Assembly (NCBI GenBank): GCA_910588505.1
Contig: CAJUPQ010000081.1
Span: 1 to 15,341, forward strand
From: an uncultured Hungatella sp.
GTDB lineage: Bacteria > Bacillota > Clostridia > Lachnospirales > Lachnospiraceae
Direction of reading: 5' to 3'
DNA: 15,341 bases
The position numbers were made by a program, and so were the translations under genes. Below the pieces are notes generated by a model. That model was not told the origin of the DNA and did not search any database. It worked only from the letters and a program-made list of their open reading frames with translations. This document shows, piece after piece, positions 1 through 6,199 of this stretch (position 1 is its first letter; each line of letters opens with the position of its first letter).

Positions 1-2
1 GG

Positions 3-425
3 ATGAATAAAGGCTTTTCAACTTATTATATCTATCGGAGGATGCAAAACAACGGGGAGATCGAGAAGGAGTCCAAACGGCAGGACGTGGTGACAGATAT
101 CCTGCTGGAGGTAAATGTGGCAAGGGAGGAGAGCAAGTTCGGATTTTTGCTGGAAGAGGTGGAGGAAGCCCTTAAGACCATAGGGGGATTTCCCCATGTC
201 AGGGTCCGCGGGCTCATGACCGTAGCTCCTTTTGTAGAGGATGCCGAGAAAAATCGCGCTGTTTTTAGAAAATTATATGATTTTTATGTTGACATGAAAA
301 CTAAAAACATTGATAATGGTAGTATGACTATTCTGTCCATGGGAATGACCGGCGATTTTGGGGTTGCCGTTGAGGAAGGAGCCACCATGGTAAGAGTGGG
401 AACCGGCATATTCGGTGCAAGATAG
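3..425 (+). CDS. yggS: YggS/PLPHP family protein, C-terminal part only (5' end missing or replaced)
   Basis: Pyridoxal-phosphate homeostasis protein, a cytoplasmic PLP-binding TIM-barrel protein without known catalytic activity that buffers free PLP. From about base 54 onward the translation reads as typical YggS: EVNVAREESKFG, VRGLMTVAPF, then SMGMTGDFGVAVEEGATMVRVGTGIFG, the phosphate-binding C-terminal end. Family members are about 230 residues; only about 125 YggS-like residues are here. The N-terminal half, including the Lys that binds PLP, is absent. Residues 1–17 (MNKGFSTYYIYRRMQNN) do not look like YggS, and neither do the other two forward frames of bases 1–53. The ATG at 42 lies directly against GGAGG with no spacing, so it is a poor start. 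The gene may be broken by an insertion or rearrangement, or this may be a contig or assembly edge. It sits 17 nt before sepF, the usual Firmicutes order. Family identity is secure; the start is not. Confidence 0.85.
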   Translation: MNKGFSTYYIYRRMQNNGEIEKESKRQDVVTDILLEVNVAREESKFGFLLEEVEEALKTIGGFPHVRVRGLMTVAPFVEDAEKNRAVFRKLYDFYVDMKTKNIDNGSMTILSMGMTGDFGVAVEEGATMVRVGTGIFGAR

Positions 426-442
426 GAGATGGGAGAAAAACT

Positions 443-1003
443 ATGAGTCTGTTTGGAAGAATTATGGAAAGCATGCGATTAAGTGACGGTGATGATGACG
501 ATTACTTCTTAGATGACGATTATGAAGAAGAGGAAGAGAGACCTCCCAGAAAAAGCCTATTCGGGAAAAGAGACAGAGACGACGATTATTACGATGAGGA
601 TGATGATGAGGAGGAATCGCCGAGGCCGAGATCGTTTTTGGGGCGTTCTTCCAACAGTAATTCCAATAAAGTAGTTCCTATGAAGAGAAACATGGAGGTG
701 GCCATGGTGATCCCCACCTCCTTTGGAGATTCCAAGGAGATCTGCGACCATCTTCTTGCGGGCAAGACCGTGGTGCTGAACATGGAGGGGTTACATACGG
801 AGATCGCCCAGAGGATCATTGATTTTGCCTCCGGCGCCGTCTACTCCATAAACGGCAATCTGCAGAAGATCTCCAACTACATTTTTATCGTTACCCCTGA
901 CACGGTGGATCTCTCCGGAGATTTTCAGGACATCCTTGGCAATGTGGGCGCGGCGTCTGGCAGCGGCCCTCTTGACATGTCGGGGCTGAATCTGCGTTTG
1001 TAG
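443..1003 (+). CDS. sepF: Cell division protein SepF
   Basis: SepF binds the inner membrane face and FtsZ, bundles FtsZ filaments and helps form the septum. Protein of 186 residues. Residues 1–13 (MSLFGRIMESMRL) form the short amphipathic membrane-targeting helix typical of the family. Residues 15–60 are an acidic Asp/Glu/Tyr-rich linker, longer and more acidic than in Bacillus. The SepF core domain covers about 84–157, including IPTSFGDSKEICDHL, a VVLNMEGL strand and FASGAVYSINGNLQKISNYIF. The start is supported by a purine-rich GGGAG about 7 nt before the ATG at 443. It follows yggS by 17 nt, so the two are likely co-transcribed. The identification is firm. Confidence 0.96.
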   Translation: MSLFGRIMESMRLSDGDDDDYFLDDDYEEEEERPPRKSLFGKRDRDDDYYDEDDDEEESPRPRSFLGRSSNSNSNKVVPMKRNMEVAMVIPTSFGDSKEICDHLLAGKTVVLNMEGLHTEIAQRIIDFASGAVYSINGNLQKISNYIFIVTPDTVDLSGDFQDILGNVGAASGSGPLDMSGLNLRL

Positions 1004-1143
1004 CTGTTTTAGTGTTTTGACGGGGCTGTCACAGGCGTCGTCTGTTTGCCGGGCAGGAAGGTTAGGCGGGTCTGCGTATGTGTTTGCGCCGACCCATTTT
1101 TAGTAACGGTTGTGAAAAGGCTGTTTTGGAGGAGAGAGATTTT

Positions 1144-2232
1144 ATGCAGAAGACATTGACGGTCTGTGGGAACGGGGAGCCGATTTATGATATTGTTTTG
1201 GACACTGCATTTGATGGGCTTGGATCCCGTCTGGAGGCTCTGGGAGTCCGGGGGAGGCGGGTGTGTGTTGTCACCGACTCCAGGGTGGCTTCTCTGTACC
1301 TGGATCAGGTGCGGGATATCCTGAAAGCATATTGCCGGCAGGTGGTAGCTTATATCTTTCCCGATGGGGAAGAGTCGAAAACCCTTGATACGGTAGAGGG
1401 GCTGTATGAGGTTCTGATGGAGAACCGTTTTGACCGGAAGGACTGGCTTGTGGCCCTTGGCGGCGGCGTGGTGGGGGATCTGTGCGGCTTCGGGGCGGCT
1501 ACGTATCTTCGGGGCGTGTCGTTTATCCAGATCCCCACCACGCTGCTGGCCCAGGTGGACAGCAGCATCGGCGGCAAGACAGGTGTTGATGTTTCTTCCT
1601 ATAAAAATATGGTTGGGGCGTTTTACATGCCCCGCCTGGTGTACACCAATGTAAGCACGCTCCTTACCTTGTCTGATGAGCAGTTTTCTTCCGGCATGGG
1701 GGAGGTGATCAAGCATGGCCTGATCCAGGACAAGGCTTATTATCAGTGGCTTTTGAGGAATAAGGACGCCATCGGCAGGCGGGAGCTTTCCGTGTGCATG
1801 GAGATGATCGCCGGCAGCGATGAGATCAAGAGGCGGGTGGTGGAACAGGACCCTACGGAGCAGGGATTGAGGGCGCTTCTGAACTTTGGCCATACTCTGG
1901 GCCACGCTCTGGAAAAGCAGCTGTCTTTTTCCATGCTCCACGGCCACTGCGTAGGCCTGGGCTGTCTGGGGGCGGTGAGACTTTCCATCCTCAAGGGGTA
2001 TCTGGATGAGGACTGCCTTTTGGGCCTTAGGTCCCTTATGGAGAGCCTTGGTATGCCGGTAAAGGTGGAGGAGATCTTAAAGGAGAATGTGGTGGAGGAT
2101 ACCAAGAGCGACAAGAAGATGGACGGGGACGCCATCCGTTTTATACTTCTTCGCTCTGTGGGGGAGGCCTTTGTGGACCGGACGGTGACAGAGGAGGACA
2201 TGATGGCCGCCCTTGACGAGATCCTGTTATAG
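1144..2232 (+). CDS. aroB: 3-dehydroquinate synthase
   Basis: Second step of the shikimate pathway: converts DAHP to 3-dehydroquinate using NAD+ and a divalent metal, in the cytoplasm. 362 residues, normal length. Seen motifs: DGEESKTL (74–81), the nucleotide-binding GGGVVGD (106–112), PTTLLAQVDSSIGGKTGVD (131–149), GEVIKHG with the metal-ligand Glu187, NFGHTLGHALE (248–257) and the His of LHGHCV (265–270). In most relatives that last motif reads HGE rather than HGH, a small deviation. I chose the ATG at 1144, preceded by GGAGGAGAG at a good distance, over the in-frame ATG at 1078, which adds 22 non-conserved residues. It is isolated from other shikimate genes; lspA follows closely. Confidence 0.96.
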   Translation: MQKTLTVCGNGEPIYDIVLDTAFDGLGSRLEALGVRGRRVCVVTDSRVASLYLDQVRDILKAYCRQVVAYIFPDGEESKTLDTVEGLYEVLMENRFDRKDWLVALGGGVVGDLCGFGAATYLRGVSFIQIPTTLLAQVDSSIGGKTGVDVSSYKNMVGAFYMPRLVYTNVSTLLTLSDEQFSSGMGEVIKHGLIQDKAYYQWLLRNKDAIGRRELSVCMEMIAGSDEIKRRVVEQDPTEQGLRALLNFGHTLGHALEKQLSFSMLHGHCVGLGCLGAVRLSILKGYLDEDCLLGLRSLMESLGMPVKVEEILKENVVEDTKSDKKMDGDAIRFILLRSVGEAFVDRTVTEEDMMAALDEILL

Positions 2233-2248
2233 AGTGGGAGAGATGGAT

Positions 2249-2764
2249 ATGGACCGAAAACGCGATCATTTGCTGGCTTTTTTCGCCGGCTTTGTGTGTC
2301 TGACAGCTCTGGATCAATGGACCAAGGCCATGGCCGTGGCTTCCCTTAAGGGGAAGGAGGCTTTTGTCCTCTGGCAGGGAGTGTTTGAGCTTTTGTACTC
2401 GGAGAACCGGGGGGCGGCTTTTGGGATGCTTCAGGGGCGGCAGGGATTTTTCTTTGTGGTGGCTCTGGTGGTGTTCTCCTTTGTGGTCTACGCCATGGTA
2501 AAGCTGCCTCCGTCCCGGCGGTATGTTCCCATGGAGCTGTGCCTGACCATGATCATGGCCGGGGCTGCGGGCAATCTTATTGACCGGGTAAGCCAGGGGT
2601 ATGTGGTAGATTTTTTGTATTTCAGCCTCATCGATTTTCCGATCTTCAATGTGGCGGACTGCTATGTAACCGTGGGGACGGCCCTTCTTTTGGTGCTGTT
2701 TCTGTGGTTTTACACGGATGAGGAGTTTGAGCTGCTGATGCCCGGCAGGAAGGGGAAGGCGTGA
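2249..2764 (+). CDS. lspA: Lipoprotein signal peptidase (signal peptidase II)
   Basis: Membrane aspartic protease that cuts the signal peptide from diacylglyceryl-modified prolipoproteins. 171 residues from this start, typical length. Family motifs are present: DQWTKAMAV (22–30), ENRGAAFG (52–59), GAAGNLIDR (105–113) with catalytic Asp112, and FNVADCYV (133–140) with catalytic Asp137. Four hydrophobic segments lie near 9–21, 66–84, 95–111 and 139–155. Start choice: GGGAG at 2236–2240 sits 8 nt before the ATG at 2249. The in-frame ATG at 2243 would add two residues; the one at 2213 overlaps the end of aroB and has no clear ribosome site. The stop overlaps the start of the following rluD-like gene (TGATG), suggesting translational coupling. 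Confidence 0.95.
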   Translation: MDRKRDHLLAFFAGFVCLTALDQWTKAMAVASLKGKEAFVLWQGVFELLYSENRGAAFGMLQGRQGFFFVVALVVFSFVVYAMVKLPPSRRYVPMELCLTMIMAGAAGNLIDRVSQGYVVDFLYFSLIDFPIFNVADCYVTVGTALLLVLFLWFYTDEEFELLMPGRKGKA

Positions 2765-3693
2765 TGGAGGACAGAGCGGAGGAGTGCAGGACTTTTGAAG
2801 TGGATGAGGAGGATTCCGGTCTTCGAATTGACGTTTTTTTAACAAATTCCTGTGACTTTTCCCGGTCCCATGTGCAGAAGCTGATCAAATCCGGCCATGT
2901 GGCGGTAAACCGGCAGGCGGTCAAGGCCAATTATAAGGTCAGCGGCGGGGAGACGGTTTTTGTCAGGATCCCTGAGGAGGAGGAAGCCCGGATCTTGCCG
3001 GAACCTATGGATCTGGACATTGTGTACGAGGATGGGGACGTGATCCTGGTGAACAAGCCCAAAGGCATGGTAGTCCACCCTGCCCCCGGACACTTATGCG
3101 GCACTCTGGTCAACGGGCTGATGTACCGCTGCGGCCATGAGCTTTCCGGCATCAACGGGGTGCTGCGCCCCGGGATCGTACACCGCATCGACATGGACAC
3201 GACGGGGATTTTAATAATCTGCAAAAACGATATTGCCCACAATTCCATTGCCAGGCAGCTAAAGGAGCACACCATTGTCCGCAGATATCGGGCGATTGTG
3301 TGTGGCGTTGTGAGGGATGAGGCGGGGACTGTGGACGCCCCCATTGGCCGCCATCCTGTGGACCGGAAGCGGATGAGCGTCAATGAGAAAAGCGGGCGGC
3401 GGGCAGTGACCCATTACCGGGTTTTGGAGCGTTTCCGCCAGTTTACGTTTATCGAGTGCAGGCTTGAGACAGGGAGAACCCACCAGATCCGGGTTCATAT
3501 GGCGTCAATAGGCCATCCGGTGCTGGGAGATCTGGTGTACGGGCCGGCGAAGTGTCCGTTTAAGCTTCAGGGACAGACGCTCCACGCCGGCGTACTTGGC
3601 TTTGTCCACCCGCGGACCGGCGAGTATATGGAGTTTGAGGCGCCTCTGCCAGAGTATTTCCAGGGGCTTCTTGAGAAGTTCAGGGCGGAGTGA
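2764..3693 (+). CDS. RluD-type 23S rRNA/tRNA pseudouridine synthase (RluA family)
   Basis: RluA-family enzyme that isomerises uridine to pseudouridine in structured RNA, most likely the large-subunit rRNA. 309 residues. An N-terminal S4 RNA-binding domain covers about 18–75 (GLRIDVFL, SRSHVQKLIKSGHVAVN). The catalytic domain begins near 85 with VYEDGDVILVNKPKGMVVHPAPGH, then HRIDMDTTG (140–148) with catalytic Asp143 (the family norm is HRLDxxTSG), and ends with ETGRTHQIRVHMASIGHPVLGD. ATG at 2764 shares one base with the lspA stop, with GGAAGG upstream; a GTG at 2761 is also possible. The lspA–rluD pairing is common in bacteria. RluD versus another RluA-family member cannot be settled here, hence no symbol. 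Confidence 0.93.
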   Translation: MEDRAEECRTFEVDEEDSGLRIDVFLTNSCDFSRSHVQKLIKSGHVAVNRQAVKANYKVSGGETVFVRIPEEEEARILPEPMDLDIVYEDGDVILVNKPKGMVVHPAPGHLCGTLVNGLMYRCGHELSGINGVLRPGIVHRIDMDTTGILIICKNDIAHNSIARQLKEHTIVRRYRAIVCGVVRDEAGTVDAPIGRHPVDRKRMSVNEKSGRRAVTHYRVLERFRQFTFIECRLETGRTHQIRVHMASIGHPVLGDLVYGPAKCPFKLQGQTLHAGVLGFVHPRTGEYMEFEAPLPEYFQGLLEKFRAE

Positions 3694-3728
3694 GCCGCCG
3701 TATCAGCATGAGGAGAGAAGGGCGAGAG

Positions 3729-4397
3729 ATGAACATATTTGATATCTTGGGGCCGGTGATGGTGGGGCCTTCCAGCTCCCACACGGCGGGGGCCGTCAGG
3801 ATCGGCCTGGTTACGAAGAAACTTTTGGGTTCTGTCCCCGCGCGGGCTCACATTACCCTGACGGGGTCTTTTTCAGCCACCGGCATCGGCCACGGCACGG
3901 ACCGGGCTCTGGTGGCAGGGCTTCTGGGCATGAGGCCTGACAATATCTGCATTCCGGAGAGCTTTGACCATGCGGCCAAGGCGGGCATGGAGTTTACGTT
4001 TGAACATGAGACGATCCGGGGCGCCCACCCCAACACGGCTCTTTTGGAGGTGTGGGACAAAGGGGGGAGGACCGTGTCTGTTCAGGCTTCTTCCCTGGGC
4101 GGAGGGCGCATCCTGGTGAACAAGCTGGACGGGGTTGAGATCAATGTGACGGCTCAGAGGCCGGCTCTGATCGTCCACAATGTGGACCAGCCGGGCCATG
4201 TGGCAGAGGTCACCTCCATGCTGGCCCACAAGTCCATCAATATTGCCACCCTGAACCTTTACCGTGACAAGAGGGGCGGGTACGCGGTCATGGTCATTGA
4301 GACGGATCAGAACATCCCATCTTCCTGTCTGGACTGGCTAAAGCGGGTGGAGGGCATCATCAAGGTGACTTGTCTGAATCTGGGAGAGGAGGAGTAG
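3729..4397 (+). CDS. sdaAB: L-serine dehydratase, iron-sulfur dependent, beta subunit
   Basis: Beta subunit of the [4Fe-4S] L-serine ammonia-lyase, which deaminates serine to pyruvate and ammonia. 222 residues, standard size. The N-terminal domain starts FDILGPVMVGPSSSHTAG (4–21), the family signature, with GTDRALVAGLLG (56–67). A C-terminal ACT domain covers about 147–222 (LIVHNVDQPGHVAEVTSML, NIATLNLYR). ATG at 3729 is chosen because the protein then starts MNIFDIL as in the family and AGAAGGG lies about 6 nt upstream; the upstream GTG at 3690 and ATG at 3708 would add unconserved residues. It lies 4 nt before sdaAA, so the two subunits are certainly co-expressed. Confidence 0.95.
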   Translation: MNIFDILGPVMVGPSSSHTAGAVRIGLVTKKLLGSVPARAHITLTGSFSATGIGHGTDRALVAGLLGMRPDNICIPESFDHAAKAGMEFTFEHETIRGAHPNTALLEVWDKGGRTVSVQASSLGGGRILVNKLDGVEINVTAQRPALIVHNVDQPGHVAEVTSMLAHKSINIATLNLYRDKRGGYAVMVIETDQNIPSSCLDWLKRVEGIIKVTCLNLGEEE

Positions 4398-4401
4398 GGG
4401 C

Positions 4402-5304
4402 ATGGCATACCATTCTATAGAGGCGATCCTTGACTACTGCGAAAAACGGGGCAAGAAGTTTTATGAGGCTGTCCTGGAGGATGACATGGAGGAGCGGAAG
4501 GTTTCCAGGGAGGAATCCATAAAGGAGATGTACGTCATGTGGGACGCCATGCTTCTGGCATCCACATCCTATGACGGTTCTGCCCGGTCTGCCAGCGGCC
4601 TGGCAGGCGGCCAGGGGGCGGCCATGGAGGAGTACCGGAAGGCGGGAGATACCCTGTGCGGGGATTATTTAAACCAGGTCATCATCCAGGCCCTGGAGAT
4701 GGGGGAGTCCAACGCCTGTATGAGGCGTATCGTGGCAGCACCCACAGCCGGGGCCTGCGGGGTTCTGCCCGCGGTTTTGATCCCTTTGTTTCGCAGCGGC
4801 CAGGCAGGTCATCGGCAGATCGTGAAAAGCCTTTACGTGGCCGCGGGCATTGGCCAGGTGATCGCCTCCAGGGCTTTTATCGCCGGGGCGGCGGGGGGCT
4901 GTCAGGCGGAGATCGGAGCCGCCTCCTCCATGGCCGCCGGGGCTCTCACAGCCTTAAAGGGCGGAAGCAATGAGCAGATCAGTCACGGGGCGGCTATGGC
5001 CTTAAAGGCTCTTTTAGGCCTAGTGTGCGACCCGGTGGCAGGTCTGGTGGAGGTCCCCTGCGTGAAGCGCAACGTCATCGGCGCCGTCAACGCTATGACC
5101 TGCGCGGACATGGCCCTTGCGGGCATTACCAGCGCCATCCCGGCAGATCAGGTGTTCGACGCTATGCGGGAGGTGGGGGAGAAGATGCACTCGTCCCTCC
5201 GGGAGACAGGGGAGGGCGGCCTTGCGGCAACAAAAGAGGGGGTGCGGATTACTAGAGCGTGTTTGGCATTTCTGAACCCGAACGGGGCATCTCTCCTTCT
5301 CTGA
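4402..5304 (+). CDS. sdaAA: L-serine dehydratase, iron-sulfur dependent, alpha subunit
   Basis: Catalytic, cluster-bearing subunit of L-serine ammonia-lyase. 300 residues. Seen: SASGLAGGQGA (63–73), APTAGACGVLPA (113–124), GGCQAEIGAASSMAAGAL (165–182), CDPVAGLVEVPC (209–220), RETGEGGLAAT (267–277). Cys167, Cys209 and Cys220 keep the C-x41-C-x10-C spacing known for the [4Fe-4S] ligands. GGAGAGGAGGAG precedes the ATG. Oddity: after GGLAAT the end runs through VRITRACLAFLNPNGASLLL, longer than and unlike the usual short ending, and its stop codon lies inside one copy of the dispersed repeat at 5295–5339. The protein's tail may have been rewritten by that element. No clear terminator follows. Confidence 0.95.
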   Translation: MAYHSIEAILDYCEKRGKKFYEAVLEDDMEERKVSREESIKEMYVMWDAMLLASTSYDGSARSASGLAGGQGAAMEEYRKAGDTLCGDYLNQVIIQALEMGESNACMRRIVAAPTAGACGVLPAVLIPLFRSGQAGHRQIVKSLYVAAGIGQVIASRAFIAGAAGGCQAEIGAASSMAAGALTALKGGSNEQISHGAAMALKALLGLVCDPVAGLVEVPCVKRNVIGAVNAMTCADMALAGITSAIPADQVFDAMREVGEKMHSSLRETGEGGLAATKEGVRITRACLAFLNPNGASLLL

Positions 5305-5339
5305 CTGGCTCCACACCCCACGCCCCCTTGCTCACTCAA
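5295..5339. repeat. Dispersed ~45-bp repeat, copy A
   Basis: Begins CCTTCTCTGACTGGC (5295–5309) and ends TTGCTCACTCAA (5328–5339) with an 18-nt variable middle. The same two blocks occur in the same order and orientation at 8223–8269 with a 20-nt middle. Weaker similarity continues a few bases upstream (CATCTCTCC against CATCCTTCCC). Copy A covers the sdaAA stop codon. Function unknown; it could be a small mobile repeat or a conserved regulatory element. Confidence 0.75.
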
Positions 5340-5360
5340 CAAGCAGATTTCAAAAAAACG

Positions 5361-5389
5361 TATACATTTTTTGAATTTTGTTGTATAAT
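5361..5389 (+). promoter_or_regulatory. Sigma-A type promoter of the cytidylate-kinase-like gene
   Basis: A perfect −10 TATAAT at 5384–5389 follows a −35-like TATACA (5361–5366, 4 of 6 consensus bases) by 17 bp. The surroundings are very AT-rich. Transcription would start near 5396, leaving a leader of about 55 nt before the ATG at 5451. An A-run/T-run inverted repeat (arms CAAAAAA 5351–5357 and TTTTTTG 5367–5373) straddles the −35 and could be an operator. Confidence 0.7.
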
Positions 5390-5450
5390 AATTTCATAAA
5401 ATGAAAATTTGTGTGACAACAACACAGAAACTGCAGAGAGGAGAGATGGT

Positions 5451-6089
5451 ATGAGCGATAATTTAGTTATTACGATCGGAAGGCACTGCGGCAGCAAGGG
5501 GAACATTATCGGAAGGCAGCTGGCAGAGAAGATGGGAGTCAAGTGTTATAACAAGGAGCTTTTGGCGGAGGCGGCTAAGCACAGCGGGCTGTGCGAGGAG
5601 CTGTTTGAGACCCACGACGAGAAGCCAACCAACAGCTTTCTGTACTCCCTGGTCATGGACACCTACTCTCTGGGCTACACCACGTCGGCTTACATGGATA
5701 TGCCTATTAACCACAAGATCTTTTTGGCCCAGTTTGACACCATCAAAAAGCTGGCCAGTGAGGAGTCCTGTGTGATCGTGGGCCGGTGCGCGGATTACGC
5801 TCTGGCGGATGATCCCAACACGGTGACTGTGTTCATCACGGGCAATGAGGCGGATAAAATCGCGTATCTGAAGGATCTGTACAAGGTGACAGAGGCCAAG
5901 GCCAAGGATATTATGATCAAGACCGACAAGCAGCGCGCCAGCTATTACAACTATTACGCCAGCAAGAAATGGGGCAACGCCAGAAGCTATGACCTGTGCC
6001 TGAACAGCAGCGTCACCGGCGTGGACGGCGCTGTTCAGATCATCCAGGAGTTTGCCAAGGTGAAGATGGCCAATAAAGTTAAGGACTGA
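5451..6089 (+). CDS. Cytidylate-kinase-like family protein
   Basis: 212 residues resembling the cytidylate-kinase-like P-loop family (AAA-type NMP kinase fold) that is widespread in Clostridia as a stand-alone protein. It begins NLVITIGRHCGSKGNIIGRQLAEKMG, where GRHCGSKGNIIG (10–21) is the P-loop-like region, followed by CYNKELL (32–38) and CVIVGRCADYAL (107–118), the central strand of the fold. Near the end is YDLCLNSS (180–187). The true substrate is not known; canonical CMP kinases are encoded by cmk genes and this differs from them. ATG at 5451 is chosen because AGGAG at 5439–5443 lies 7 nt upstream; the ATG at 5409 would add 14 unrelated residues. It is a single-gene unit with its own promoter and terminator. 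Family call good, function open. Confidence 0.85.
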   Translation: MSDNLVITIGRHCGSKGNIIGRQLAEKMGVKCYNKELLAEAAKHSGLCEELFETHDEKPTNSFLYSLVMDTYSLGYTTSAYMDMPINHKIFLAQFDTIKKLASEESCVIVGRCADYALADDPNTVTVFITGNEADKIAYLKDLYKVTEAKAKDIMIKTDKQRASYYNYYASKKWGNARSYDLCLNSSVTGVDGAVQIIQEFAKVKMANKVKD

Positions 6090-6095
6090 GATAGG

Positions 6096-6147
6096 AAAAG
6101 AACCCCTTCCACATAGGACTCTGATCTTATGTGAAGGGGTTCTTTTT
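6096..6147. terminator. Bidirectional rho-independent terminator
   Basis: Arms 6096–6115 and 6128–6146 pair over 19 bp (core GAACCCCTTC with GAAGGGGTTC) with one bulged C and a 12-nt loop. A T-run follows on the plus strand and, because the left arm begins with A's, also on the minus strand. It ends the cytidylate-kinase-like transcript from the left and the convergent glmS transcript from the right. Confidence 0.93.
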
Positions 6148-6199
6148 CGGTTTTATTCCCTCACGGGTTTAATACCTCGATGCTTGCAATCAGGGTGGT

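Noticed and set aside
1016..1044. TTGACG as a −35 for aroB
   Set aside because: No −10-like sequence lies 16–18 bp downstream, so I do not call a promoter here.
1009..1947. Long minus-strand open frame (312 codons) opposite aroB
   Set aside because: It lies antisense to a well-conserved aroB, has Pro/His-rich composition typical of a codon-bias shadow, and no ribosome site or family resemblance.
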